Shown here one piece after another: positions 17,093 through 26,411 of a DNA stretch of 64,000 bases (positions are counted from its first letter, which is position 1; each line of letters begins with the position of its first letter). Below the pieces are notes generated by a model. The model was not told the DNA's origin. It saw only the letters and a list, made by a program, of their open reading frames with translations, and did not search any database. Source of the stretch: Roseospira visakhapatnamensis (lineage in GTDB: Bacteria > Pseudomonadota > Alphaproteobacteria > Rhodospirillales > Rhodospirillaceae); the NCBI RefSeq assembly GCF_014197915.1, contig NZ_JACIGK010000004.1:111569-175568 (forward strand), read 5' to 3'. The position numbers and the translations under genes are program-made.

Positions 17093-17599
17093 ATGACCCG
17101 GTCCGCCTCTCGTCCCATTTCCCTGTCCCTTGCGGTCGCCCTTCTCGTCGGGCCGGCGCTGAGCGCCTGTGAGACCGTTCAGAACAATCCCAATCAGGCC
17201 GCCGGCACCCTGGGCGGCGCCGCGCTCGGCGGATTCGTCGGCTCGCAGTTCGGCGGCTCGCCCGAATGGACGGCGGCGGCCACCGGCCTGGGCGTGCTGA
17301 TCGGCGCGGCCATCGGCAACGAGGCCGGCAGCGCCCTCGACGACCGCGATCGCCGTCAATTGCAGCAGGCCCAGTCCCGCGCCTACACCGCGCCCATCGG
17401 CGAGACGGTGAGCTGGAACAACCCGAACAGCGGCAACTCCGGCACCTTCACGCCCCTGCGCGACGGCTACACCAACACCGGTCGCTACTGCCGGCAGTTC
17501 CGGACCACGGTGACCATCGGTGGCCGTCTTGAGGACGCGACCGGCACCGCCTGCCGCAACAGCCGGGGTGAGTGGGAAATCATCGATTCCCGGGGCTGA
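17093..17599 (+). CDS. 17-kDa surface-antigen-like glycine-zipper lipoprotein
   Basis: 168 residues from the ATG at 17093 (Shine-Dalgarno aggaaagg). A signal peptide ends in a lipobox (ALSAC), so it is a lipoprotein, probably of the outer membrane. Residues ~40-85 form a glycine zipper (GGAALGGFVGSQFGGSPEW, then GVLIGAAIGNEAGSALDD). The C-terminal part has CRQFRTTVTIGGR and ACRNSRGEWEII, as in the Rickettsia 17-kDa antigen family. The function of these proteins is unsettled; envelope integrity is the usual guess. Confidence 0.92.
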   Translation: MTRSASRPISLSLAVALLVGPALSACETVQNNPNQAAGTLGGAALGGFVGSQFGGSPEWTAAATGLGVLIGAAIGNEAGSALDDRDRRQLQQAQSRAYTAPIGETVSWNNPNSGNSGTFTPLRDGYTNTGRYCRQFRTTVTIGGRLEDATGTACRNSRGEWEIIDSRG

Positions 17600-17630
17600 C
17601 GAGCGGTCGCAGGCTCATGGGGTGGATCGG

Positions 17631-17670
17631 ACGGTCCCACGGGGTGCGCGCGCGCATCCCGGGGGACCGT
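17631..17670 (+). terminator. Strong hairpin 3' of the lipoprotein gene
   Basis: ACGGTCCC (17631-17638) pairs with GGGACCGT (17663-17670). The interior is itself a self-complementary GGGGTGCGCG/CGCGCATCCC stem. It starts about 30 nt after the stop codon. It lacks a U-tract, so it may be an RNA-stabilising 3' stem rather than a classical terminator. Confidence 0.5.
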
Positions 17671-18018
17671 TCGAGTCGTGAGTCGCGCGCCCCGTGATCT
17701 CGATGGTCCCTGATAAGGGGCCTGTCGCCCCCCACCGTCGGTCCGGCACGGCCTCGGACGGGCCCGTGATGGGATGCGGGCGTCTTGCCGAGCGCCCGGG
17801 TGGTGAATGCGCGACACTCATCGCCCGGTCTCAGCACCCGGCCATCCGTGCCCCGAAGACCGCCGTCCGAGGCGGAGCGGTGCCCGTGGGCGACGGGGTC
17901 CCGGATTGGTGTGTCGGGTCCGGTGTCGGGCGTTCCACCATCCGTTGGGGCTGCGCTAGACTGGAGACCCCGGGTCTCCCCGGATCCGCGAGCCCCCCTT
18001 CAGTGATCCCCCCCGAAC

Positions 18019-18111
18019 GATCGCCCCCAAGAGATCGCCCCCAAGAGATCGCCCCCAAGAGATCGCCCCCAAGAGATCGCCCCCAAGAGATCGCCCCCAA
18101 GAGATCGCCCC
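18019..18111 (+). repeat. 14-bp tandem repeat, 6 full copies plus a partial
   Basis: The unit gatcgcccccaaga occurs six times head to tail from 18019 to 18102 with no mismatch, followed by a 9-nt partial copy. Because 14 is not a multiple of 3, the array is unlikely to be coding. It ends about 20 nt before the ATG of the membrane protein, so copy number could influence promoter or leader spacing. Confidence 0.9.
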
Positions 18112-18132
18112 GAGCTGCCAGCTCCGCCACGG

Positions 18133-18489
18133 ATGATTCGCATGTCAGGCACCCGACCGCCGAGCGACACGGCCCCTGCCCCGCCGTCCTCCGTCACGCC
18201 GGCGACGGCCAACCACAAAGGTGGACCCGACGACGCAACGGACAGTCCGCCGCGCGAACGCCGCCGCCGCCGGTGGTGGCCGTCCACGCTGACCGTGGTG
18301 GCCATCGCCTTCTTCCTCAGCATGGGCGGGATTCTGGCCGCCGTCTGGGCCTATGGCGACATGATCGTGGTGATGGGGCGCGGCCTGTCGATCCTGATTC
18401 TGGGCGTGGTGTTCATCATCGTCCTGAATCTGATCGCCATCATCCTCATGCTGGTGCTCTTGACCACCATCAAGGACCGCGACGACTAG
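18133..18489 (+). CDS. Small two-helix membrane protein
   Basis: 118 residues (ATG at 18142 also possible; neither has a strong Shine-Dalgarno). The N-terminal ~45 residues are hydrophilic, ending in RERRRRRWWP, a positive-inside anchor. Two membrane segments follow, TVVAIAFFLSMGGILAAVWA and LSILILGVVFIIVLNLIAII, with a short charged tail (TTIKDRDD). It is unrecognised. It stands alone behind the tandem repeat. Confidence 0.6.
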   Translation: MIRMSGTRPPSDTAPAPPSSVTPATANHKGGPDDATDSPPRERRRRRWWPSTLTVVAIAFFLSMGGILAAVWAYGDMIVVMGRGLSILILGVVFIIVLNLIAIILMLVLLTTIKDRDD

Positions 18490-18897
18490 GCCTGTAGACA
18501 GTAAGGGTTCCTGCACCGATCCAGACAAAAGAATGCGGACAGCATCTGTCGTCTGGAGCAGTACACGAGGGCCATGACCCGCGCCGAAGATCTCGTGAGA
18601 GGAAGGTCTCGTGAAAGACTGGGAGGGGGCCGATCGGACGACTCGCGCTGGCTCAGGGCCGCCGCCCTCCGACGATCCCTGAGGGCCGTGGACGCCGTCG
18701 CCTTGCGCGACCACTCCCCATCTCTTGCCGTTCCGGGTCCACGGCCGCGCGCGGCCTAGTCGGGAGCGGGCCGGGACCGGCGCGGCATGGGAGCGTTGCG
18801 GTGGTGGGCCGTGTCGTGTCTGGTACCGAGGTCCGGGCGCCGACGGGGACCGGGGGGTGCCCGGAGGCGGATGAGCGCCGCTCATCCGCCGTGGGCC
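18490..18897. other. 408-nt intergenic region between convergent small genes
   Basis: Holds the 12-bp terminator stem at 18866-18890. The rest shows no conserved-looking frame, RNA or repeat. Confidence 0.35.
18866..18890 (-). terminator. 12-bp perfect hairpin after the small paralogue gene
   Basis: ggcggatgagcg and cgctcatccgcc are perfect complements separated by one base. The stem lies 8 nt beyond the stop codon of the leftward gene at 18898. A poly-U tract is not evident. Confidence 0.6.
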
Positions 18898-19209
18898 TTA
18901 CGAGGCCAGGGCCACGTCGTCCTTCGCGTCCGCGTGGATGAGATCGCGCTGAATGTCGCACTGGGCCTCGAAGTCCTCCAGGGCCATGCGATATCGACTG
19001 GCCATCGCCGCATCGCCACGACGGTCCGCCTTCTGCGCGGCCTCGCCGAGAACGGCGCGAATGGTGTTGGCGCCCTTGGGCTGGCGCAGTGTCATTTCGG
19101 TCCAGGCCGCCGCCAGCATGGGCAACAGGCACTCGCTCTCTGCGATGGCCGCCACATGGGATGACGTGGACGCGGTGAGGGCCTTCACGGTTTCCTGGTC
19201 CAGTCTCAT
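18898..19209 (-). CDS. Small conserved-looking protein, paralogue A
   Basis: 103 residues from the ATG at 19209 (MRLDQETVKALTASTSSHV). It is a soluble, helical protein with no membrane segment. The block ECLLPMLAAAWTEM followed by VLGEAAQKADRRGD closely parallels the next small gene (EHLPPVIAAAW, ILAGRAAEARLRGD), so the two are paralogues. It has its own terminator hairpin. No known family is recognised. All-helical predicted structure suggests a regulatory or adaptor protein, but that is a guess. Confidence 0.7.
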   Translation of the reverse strand: MRLDQETVKALTASTSSHVAAIAESECLLPMLAAAWTEMTLRQPKGANTIRAVLGEAAQKADRRGDAAMASRYRMALEDFEAQCDIQRDLIHADAKDDVALAS

Positions 19210-19314
19210 AGTTCCACTCCTCCACTCATGACCTGTCCACCACCGAAAGCACCGGACATGTGCCCCCACCCCCGCGCCGACGCGTGTCCCGCTTCCGGCC
19301 GGACCGGCGCCCCG

Positions 19315-19569
19315 TCACAGGGCCGCCCGTTCCTTCTCGACCAGGCGGTCCAACCGATCGGCCGCCGCGAAGTCCCCACGCAAGCGGGCCTCGGCCGCGC
19401 GCCCCGCGAGGATTTCAACCACGTGCCGGCGTCCGCCAACCGTCCTCATCTCTCCGGCCGCCCAGGCGGCGGCGATGACCGGGGGCAGGTGCTCATGGCA
19501 CGCCAGCACATCCAATTCGTCGTCGTCTTCCAACCCGCAGAAGGCGATACAGTCGCCGATGCTCAACAT
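19315..19569 (-). CDS. Small conserved-looking protein, paralogue B
   Basis: 84 residues from the ATG at 19569, preceded by cgggagacggcaa. The N-terminus MLSIGDCIAFCGLEDDDELD has two cysteines and an acidic patch. The rest matches paralogue A (PPVIAAAWAAGEMRTVGG; RGDFAAADRLDRLVEKE). It lies 105 nt upstream of paralogue A on the same strand, so they may be co-transcribed from the AT-rich region to the right. Function unknown. Confidence 0.7.
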   Translation of the reverse strand: MLSIGDCIAFCGLEDDDELDVLACHEHLPPVIAAAWAAGEMRTVGGRRHVVEILAGRAAEARLRGDFAAADRLDRLVEKERAAL

Positions 19570-19792
19570 TTGCCGTCTCCCGGGTTCCCGACCCGATGTG
19601 GGCTTCGTCCGACGGGCTCCACGGCCATCGTGGACGTCGGCACGGACAAGCCACGTGAGGCGCGGCATCCGGTCGTTGCCCTGCCAATCAGGACGGAAAC
19701 CGGAGGTGTTCGGGGGCTTGTCCACGGACGGCGCCGCGTTTGGGCGGGGACGTCCCGCTCCGGGTGGCCGCCTGTCGTCGGATACCCCACGA

Positions 19793-19842
19793 CCTGATAA
19801 ATACCTTAACACCAGCCTCGAAATTGGTTCAAGGTTATCAGG
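19793..19842. repeat. Bulged inverted repeat in AT-rich island
   Basis: CCTGATAA (19793-19800) and TTATCAGG (19835-19842) are perfect complements. After a 3-nt bulge, CCTT (19804-19807) pairs with AAGG (19831-19834). It could be an operator or the stem of a small RNA. Confidence 0.5.
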
Positions 19843-19947
19843 CGAATGGCGTGAGACCCTCGAAATGGCTCGAGTCACGGCACAGCGTTCCGCGAAAGGA
19901 ACCAGAGTGATCAAATCAATCTCTCTATGAGGTAAGACGTTGGCACC

Positions 19948-19956
19948 TTATCCACA
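19948..19956 (+). promoter_or_regulatory. Perfect DnaA box TTATCCACA
   Basis: Exact match to the consensus TTATNCACA. It is a rare 9-mer at this GC content, so chance occurrence in the window is unlikely. A single box does not make an origin; DnaA-dependent control or titration is the more likely role. Confidence 0.5.
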
Positions 19957-20197
19957 ACCCCGCACCATAGGCGGACATTTTCTCATTCTATAGAGCTACA
20001 ACGCATTTACGCCGTTTGGAGAAAACTGCCCTCGAAAGAAGGAAAGCCGCGTCCACCACACCGTCCGCGCACGGGAAGCCCATTGGGAGGACCCGCCAGG
20101 GAATGCACGCAAAACGGGCGCGACCCCGCCGTCCATCCACGCGCCGGCACCGGCGCGGACGGGATCACGGGCGCGCGGTGTCGTCTTCGGGTGGGGT

Positions 20198-21626
<1,429 letters not shown>

Positions 21627-22256
21627 TCAGACTCCGTCCCGCGCGGCGATCGCCGCCCTCACCGGGCCGAAAGAGCGGCGATGCTGGTCGGTGACCCCCT
21701 GGCGGCGCAAGGCCGCGAGGTGCTCCCGCGTCGGGTATCCCATGTTGGTCTCCCAGCCGTACCCGGGGTAGCGCGGCGCGAGGTCGCGCACGATCCGGTC
21801 GCGGGTCACCTTGGCGATGATGGAGGCGGCGGCGATCGATAGGCTCCTGGCGTCGCCCTTGATCACCGGCTGGACGGCACAGGGCAGCGCGGGGGCGTCG
21901 CGGCCATCCACCAGGGCCAGGGTCGGGACGGGTGTGCCCAGGGCCTCGAACGCGCGTCGCATGGCCAGCAGCGCGGCCATGCGGATGTTCAGGCGGTCGA
22001 TATCGGCAGCCTCGACGACGCCGACCCCGATCCGCACACCGGGCTCTTCCGTCAGCAGGGCGAACAGGATTTCCCGACGGGCCGCCGACAGCGCCTTCGA
22101 ATCGTCCAGGCCCTCGCGCAGGGCCGGCGGCAGGCGCGCCGGATCAAGGATGGCGGCGCCCGCCACCACCGGTCCGGCCAGGGGACCCCGGCCGGCCTCG
22201 TCCAGCCCACAGACGAGGCCGTCGTGGGTCTGCTCCAGTACAAAATCAGGCGGCAT
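21627..22256 (-). CDS. rnhB: Ribonuclease HII
   Basis: 209 residues. Catalytic carboxylates appear in GLDEAGRGPLAGPVV (residues ~17-31) and LVDGRD; DDSKALSA and SIAAASIIAKVTRD are the other family blocks. It removes ribonucleotides and RNA-DNA hybrids. It starts 6 nt after the mnmA stop codon, so it is co-transcribed with it. Confidence 0.96.
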   Translation of the reverse strand: MPPDFVLEQTHDGLVCGLDEAGRGPLAGPVVAGAAILDPARLPPALREGLDDSKALSAARREILFALLTEEPGVRIGVGVVEAADIDRLNIRMAALLAMRRAFEALGTPVPTLALVDGRDAPALPCAVQPVIKGDARSLSIAAASIIAKVTRDRIVRDLAPRYPGYGWETNMGYPTREHLAALRRQGVTDQHRRSFGPVRAAIAARDGV

Positions 22257-22262
22257 CGGCGG

Positions 22263-23429
22263 TCATTCCGAGAGCCCCTCGCGGGCGATCCAGCCGCCGC
22301 CCAGCACGCGCTCGCCCTCGTACAGCACGCAGGCCTGGCCGGGCGCGACGCCGTGCGCCGGGGTCTCCAGGGTCACCCGGGCGCGCGCGTCCGCGTGCAC
22401 CTCGACCGTCGCCGGCACCGGATCGAAGGTGTTGCGGATCTTGACCATCGCCCGGATCCCGGTCTCCGGCGGCGCCGTCCCCGGCCCCAGCCAGTTGAGC
22501 CCGTGAAGGGCGAAACGGTCCCGCGCCAGGGCCTCGCGCGGCCCCACCACCACCTCGCGTCGCCCGGGCCGCAGCTGGAGCACGTAGAGCGGCGCCTCGG
22601 TGCCGCCTATCCCCAGGCCGCGCCGCTGGCCGACCGTGTAATGCATGATGCCGTCATGCCGGCCGAGAACACGCCCCGCCTGGTCCACGATGTCGCCAGG
22701 GTCCAGCGCCCCCGGGCGCAACCGCTCCACCACCCGGGCGTAATCGCCGCCGGGGACGAAACAGATGTCCTGGCTTTCCGCCTTGCCGGCCACCGCGAGG
22801 CCGTGCCGCCGCGCCAGCGCCCGGGTCTGGTCCTTGGTCAGGTCGCCCAGGGGAAAGCGCAGCATGGCGAGGTGCGCCCGCGTGGTGGCGAACAGGAAAT
22901 AGCTCTGATCCTTGGCGGAGTCGCGGCCCCGCCACAGCGCGGGACCGTCCGCCGCCTCCCGCCGGCGCACGTAGTGGCCGGTCGCCAGAATCTCGGCCCC
23001 CAGGTCGCGGGCCGCCCCCAGCAGATCGCGGAACTTGACCGTCTGGTTGCACAGCACGCAGGGCACCGGGGTTTCGCCGCGCACGTAGGAGTCGGCGAAA
23101 CGCTCCATCACGTCGCGGCGAAAGGCGCCCTCGTAGTCCACCACGTAATGGGGAATCCCCAGCCGGTCGGCCACGCGGCGGGCGTCGTGGATGTCCTGGC
23201 CGGCACAACAGGTGCGCCCGCCGGCCACCGCCTGGCCCTGGTCGTACAGCTGCATGGTCAGGCCGACCACGTCATAGCCGGCCTCGACCAGCAGGGCGGC
23301 GGTCACCGAACTGTCCACCCCGCCCGACATGGCCACCACCGCGCGCCGTCCCCGCCCCGGCGCCAGATCCGGACCGGGATCGGTCCCGGACCGGGGGTCC
23401 GGGGTGGCGGTCGCGCGACTATCGGGCAA
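22263..23429 (-). CDS. mnmA: tRNA-specific 2-thiouridylase
   Basis: 388 residues from a TTG that overlaps the end of tenA by 11 nt; a start at an internal GTG just before VVAMSGG is possible. The PP-loop is AMSGGVDSSV, and the catalytic cysteines are in VPCVLCNQTVKF and SQDICFVPGG. It makes s2U34 in tRNA Lys/Glu/Gln with sulfur handed on from a cysteine desulfurase, two genes upstream of tenA here, so the operon couples sulfur supply to use. The extreme N-terminus is Pro/Asp-rich and may not be native. Confidence 0.95.
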   Translation of the reverse strand: MPDSRATATPDPRSGTDPGPDLAPGRGRRAVVAMSGGVDSSVTAALLVEAGYDVVGLTMQLYDQGQAVAGGRTCCAGQDIHDARRVADRLGIPHYVVDYEGAFRRDVMERFADSYVRGETPVPCVLCNQTVKFRDLLGAARDLGAEILATGHYVRRREAADGPALWRGRDSAKDQSYFLFATTRAHLAMLRFPLGDLTKDQTRALARRHGLAVAGKAESQDICFVPGGDYARVVERLRPGALDPGDIVDQAGRVLGRHDGIMHYTVGQRRGLGIGGTEAPLYVLQLRPGRREVVVGPREALARDRFALHGLNWLGPGTAPPETGIRAMVKIRNTFDPVPATVEVHADARARVTLETPAHGVAPGQACVLYEGERVLGGGWIAREGLSE

Positions 23430-24156
23430 GCGTCAGTCCCATCTGCCAGAAGTCGGCCTCCAGGATGGTGGCCTTGCGGAAGGTGTCGATGAGGCCGGGC
23501 AGGCGGCCGGGGCCGCCGCGCTCGACCATCAGCCGGTCCAGGGTCTCGACGGCACTGCGCGCCACCTGATGGTAGCCGGGGCCACCATACTCCCGGATCC
23601 AGGCCTGGTAGGGGTGGTCGTCGTCCACGCCCTCGGCCAGCAGCCGCGCCCCGATCTCGGCGTACCCGACGACGCAGGGCGCCAGCGCCACGTTGAGATC
23701 CAGCAGGTCGCCGGCCACCCCGCGTTCCAGAACGTAGCGGGTGTAGGCCATGGTGGCCTTGGCCTCCGGCAGGCGCTCCAGTTCCTCCGGCGCGATGCCC
23801 CACGCCTGGCAGTACTTCACGTGCAGGCCCATCTCGCCCAGGATGCCGCCCATGCCCTCGCTCATGCGGCGCATGTCGTCCAGGGTCTCGCTCTTGTAGA
23901 CCCCCAGGGCATAGGCGCGGGCGAACTGGATCAGGAACAGGTAGTCCTGGCCCATGTAGTGGCGGAAGCACTCCTGGCGCAGGGTACCGTCGGCCATCCA
24001 CCGGACGAAGTCGTGGTCGACGTAGGCCGACCAATCGTCCCGGCAGGCATGACGCAGCCGGGCGAACAGGCTATCGGCCTCGGCCAGGCCGGGCACGGCC
24101 TCGGGAGGGCCATCGGTGGCGGTCTGATCGTCGGTCTCGGTCGCGGGATCGGTCAT
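23419..24156 (-). CDS. tenA: TenA-family thiaminase II
   Basis: 245 residues from the ATG at 24156 (a TTG at 24174 is an alternative). The all-helical TenA fold is recognised from FRHYMGQDYLFLIQFARAYA, the catalytic Cys in LAPCVVGYAEIG and EADFW near the C-terminus. TenA hydrolyses amino-HMP in thiamine salvage. Its placement between ferredoxin and mnmA is unusual, but thiamine thiazole synthesis also draws on cysteine-desulfurase sulfur, so a shared sulfur theme is plausible. Residues 1-20 are acidic and low-complexity. Confidence 0.9.
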   Translation of the reverse strand: MTDPATETDDQTATDGPPEAVPGLAEADSLFARLRHACRDDWSAYVDHDFVRWMADGTLRQECFRHYMGQDYLFLIQFARAYALGVYKSETLDDMRRMSEGMGGILGEMGLHVKYCQAWGIAPEELERLPEAKATMAYTRYVLERGVAGDLLDLNVALAPCVVGYAEIGARLLAEGVDDDHPYQAWIREYGGPGYHQVARSAVETLDRLMVERGGPGRLPGLIDTFRKATILEADFWQMGLTLAR

Positions 24157-24178
24157 GACAGGCTCGCCGGTCAAGAGG

Positions 24179-24508
24179 TCACAGTTGGGCGTTGCGGGTT
24201 TCGGCGGGCAACCGAACGGTCAGGCCATCGAGATCGTCGCGCATGATGATCTGGCAACCCAGGCGCGAGGTGCGCGTCAGGCCGAAGGCGAGGTCAAGCA
24301 TGTCCTCCTCGTCCTCCTTGGGCTCGTCCAGCTTGTCGAACCAGGCCGGATCGACGATCACGTGACAGGTGGAACAGGCCAGGGATCCCTCGCAGGCGCC
24401 CTCCAGGTCGATGTTGTTGCGATGGGCCGCTTCCATGACCGACAGGCCGACGGGCACGTCCAGTTCGTGGCGGGAGTCGTCGCGGTCGATGAAGACGAGC
24501 TTCGGCAT
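24179..24508 (-). CDS. fdx: Adrenodoxin-type [2Fe-2S] ferredoxin
   Basis: 109 residues. Cluster cysteines are in the [16 protein letters not shown] block plus LGCQI near residue 93, the ISC-type ferredoxin pattern. Such ferredoxins donate electrons for Fe-S assembly on IscU or for P450/heme O reactions. It lies 22 nt upstream of tenA and ~130 nt downstream of the cysteine desulfurase gene. IscU, IscA and HscAB are not here. Confidence 0.95.
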   Translation of the reverse strand: MPKLVFIDRDDSRHELDVPVGLSVMEAAHRNNIDLEGACEGSLACSTCHVIVDPAWFDKLDEPKEDEEDMLDLAFGLTRTSRLGCQIIMRDDLDGLTVRLPAETRNAQL

Positions 24509-24639
24509 GCCTTGAATGCCTCCGAGTCAGGGGTCAGGGACGGCGCGGGATCGGGGGCCGGGCGGCCCGGCCCGGCGCACCGGGATCGGGCATGGATACC
24601 GCCGGGGCCGGGGACTCGCAAGCGGCGGCTCACCCGCGG

Positions 24640-25746
24640 TCAGGGCGCGAGGGCGGCCCACGCCGCCAGGACCCGCTCGACATCCGCCGGGGTCGACGAC
24701 CATCCCAGGCTGAACCGAAGGGCGCGGCGAGCGGCGGCCTCCGTCAGGCCCATGGCGCGCAGCACGTGGGACGGCGCCACCTTGCCCGACGAACAGGCCG
24801 ATCCGGCGCCCACCGACACGCCCGCCAGATCCAGGCGCATGACCTGGATGTCGGCCGTCGGCGCCGTGTCGGGCAGGCCCACGCAGGTCGTGTTGGGCAG
24901 CCGCGCCGCCCCCGCCCCATGGATGGCCGCCACCGGGCAGGAGGCCCGAAGGCCCGCCTCCAGGCGATCCCGCAGCGCCGCCAGGCGGGCGGACTCGGCC
25001 GCACCCCCGGCGCGCACCGCCTCGGCGGCGGCGCCGAAACCGGCGATGCCCACCAGATTCTCGGTGCCGGCACGGCGTCCGCGTTCCTGGCCGCCACCCC
25101 GCACCAGCGGCGCCAGCGTCACCCCGTCGGCGACGATCAGCGCCCCGACCCCCGCCGGTCCCCCCAGCTTGTGGGCCGACAGGCTCAGCAGATCCACGCC
25201 CAGCGCGGCCATGTCCAGGGGCGATAGCCGGCCCGGCCCCTGCACCGCGTCGCAGTGCACCCGCCAGCCGGCCGCACGCGCCCGGGCGGCGGCCTCGGCG
25301 ACCGGCTGCACCACCCCGGTTTCGTTGTTGGCCCACATCAGCGACAGCAGGCCCGGCCCCGGTGCCTTCGCCAAGGCCCGGCCCAGGGCCTCCAGGTCGA
25401 TCACGCCCAGCGCGTCCACCGGCAGACGACCGTCCTCCGGCACCCAGCGCAGCACCGAGTCGTGTTCCACCGCCGAGCACAGGCGCGGACCATCCCCGAG
25501 CCCCGAGAGGGCGAGCCCGTTGGCCTCCGACCCGCCGCCGGTGAACACCACCCAGGCCGGCGGCACCGCCAGCAGCGCCGCCACGGCCTCGCGCGCGTCC
25601 TCGATCCAGCGCCTGGCGCGCCGGCCATGGCCATGCACCGAGGACGGATTGCCGACCACCGCCAGCGCCGCCCGCATGGCCTCCGCCGCGCCCGGCCGCA
25701 GCGGCGCCGTCGCGTTGTGGTCGAGATAGACGAGATCGCCGGTCAT
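24640..25746 (-). CDS. Cysteine desulfurase (NifS/IscS class)
   Basis: 368 residues from the ATG at 25746 (MTGDLVYLDHNATAPLRPGA); a GTG 18 nt upstream is also open. PLP lysine is in SLSAHKLGGPAGVG and the sulfur-accepting Cys in GSACSSGKVAPSHVL, so it is a group I enzyme. It mobilises cysteine sulfur as persulfide for Fe-S clusters, thiamine or tRNA. It sits between iscR and fdx in the position iscS would occupy, while mnmA follows downstream, so tRNA thiolation is a likely client. Confidence 0.93.
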   Translation of the reverse strand: MTGDLVYLDHNATAPLRPGAAEAMRAALAVVGNPSSVHGHGRRARRWIEDAREAVAALLAVPPAWVVFTGGGSEANGLALSGLGDGPRLCSAVEHDSVLRWVPEDGRLPVDALGVIDLEALGRALAKAPGPGLLSLMWANNETGVVQPVAEAAARARAAGWRVHCDAVQGPGRLSPLDMAALGVDLLSLSAHKLGGPAGVGALIVADGVTLAPLVRGGGQERGRRAGTENLVGIAGFGAAAEAVRAGGAAESARLAALRDRLEAGLRASCPVAAIHGAGAARLPNTTCVGLPDTAPTADIQVMRLDLAGVSVGAGSACSSGKVAPSHVLRAMGLTEAAARRALRFSLGWSSTPADVERVLAAWAALAP

Positions 25747-25849
25747 CGCGGGACCGAATGGCACGCGCGGGGTCCGGCCTCGACCGACCGGCCGTCATGC
25801 CCCTGTCCCGCGTCCGCCCCGACCCGACCCACCGGCCTCACCCGCCGGC

Positions 25850-26311
25850 CTATTGGGCGGCGGACGCCTGGAAGCCGGTGATCAGACCGCTGGTGCCCAG
25901 GACGCGCCGCTCGCAGACGTCCTCCAGGGACACGGAACTGAGGTAAAGGTAGATCTGGTTGGCGAGTTCTTCCCACAGGTCGTGGGTCAGACATCGGCCC
26001 TTGTTGTTGTGGCAGCCGGCCGGCGACCCCGGCGAGCACCGCGTGGTCTGGATCGGCTCGTCCACCGACAGGATGATGTCGGAGATGCGGATGTCGCTGC
26101 CGGGCCGCGACAGCATGTAGCCGCCGCCGGGTCCCCGCACGCTCTTGACCAGCCCCCCCTTGCGCAAGCGGCCGAAGAGCTGCTCCAGGTAGGACAGCGA
26201 TATCTCCTGACGCTCGGCGATGTCCGCCAGGGCCACCGGCTTGTCCTGGGAATGGACCGCCAGATCGGCCATGGCCATGACCGCATATCGACCTTTGGTG
26301 CTGAGCCTCAC
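25850..26311 (-). CDS. iscR: Fe-S cluster regulator IscR (Rrf2 family)
   Basis: 153 residues from a GTG at 26311 with Shine-Dalgarno gaaggagaga; the protein begins VRLSTKGRYAV as in IscR. The winged helix includes ISLSYLEQLFGRLRKGGLV and VRGPGGGYML. The cluster loop TTRCSPGSPAGCHNNKGRC has three cysteines with a slightly longer first spacing than in E. coli. It senses Fe-S status and likely represses its own operon. It lies about 100 nt upstream of the cysteine desulfurase gene. Confidence 0.94.
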   Translation of the reverse strand: MRLSTKGRYAVMAMADLAVHSQDKPVALADIAERQEISLSYLEQLFGRLRKGGLVKSVRGPGGGYMLSRPGSDIRISDIILSVDEPIQTTRCSPGSPAGCHNNKGRCLTHDLWEELANQIYLYLSSVSLEDVCERRVLGTSGLITGFQASAAQ

Positions 26312-26411
26312 CCCGTTCTCTCCTTCTTCGCTGTGGCCGACACGGCCGTCTGGCTGGCCGACGGGATAGCCCTCGACAGGTCCTGACCGGCCCCATCGGT
26401 CCCCCCGGCCC

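Larger units (their letters stand above)
17600..18132. other. 533-nt intergenic region with hairpin and tandem repeat
   Basis: Contains the hairpin at 17631-17670, about 330 nt of unremarkable GC-rich sequence, and the 14-bp tandem repeat at 18019-18111 immediately before the small membrane protein gene. No gene is supported. Confidence 0.4.
19570..20197. other. 628-nt AT-rich intergenic island
   Basis: From about 19790 to 20035 the sequence is markedly more AT-rich than anything else in the window. It holds a bulged hairpin (19793-19842), a perfect DnaA box (19948-19956), a GANTC site (19872-19876) and three copies of CTCGAAA (near 19818, 19858 and 20030). It should contain the promoter of the paralogue B gene and the 3' end of the ccrM transcript. 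No protein gene is supported. Confidence 0.5.

Noticed and set aside
17660..17690. tRNA T-loop-like sequence (gttcgagtc)
   Set aside because: No flanking complementary stem or acceptor arm; it is part of the hairpin downstream of the lipoprotein gene.
18019..18111. CRISPR array
   Set aside because: Units are directly contiguous with no spacers; it is a simple tandem repeat.
17694..18497. Long plus-strand ORF through the tandem repeat
   Set aside because: The 14-nt repeat gives shifting frames, and the segment overlaps the better-supported membrane protein in a different frame.
19790..20035. Replication origin
   Set aside because: Only one DnaA box; no cluster and no typical oriC neighbours such as dnaA, dnaN or hemE.
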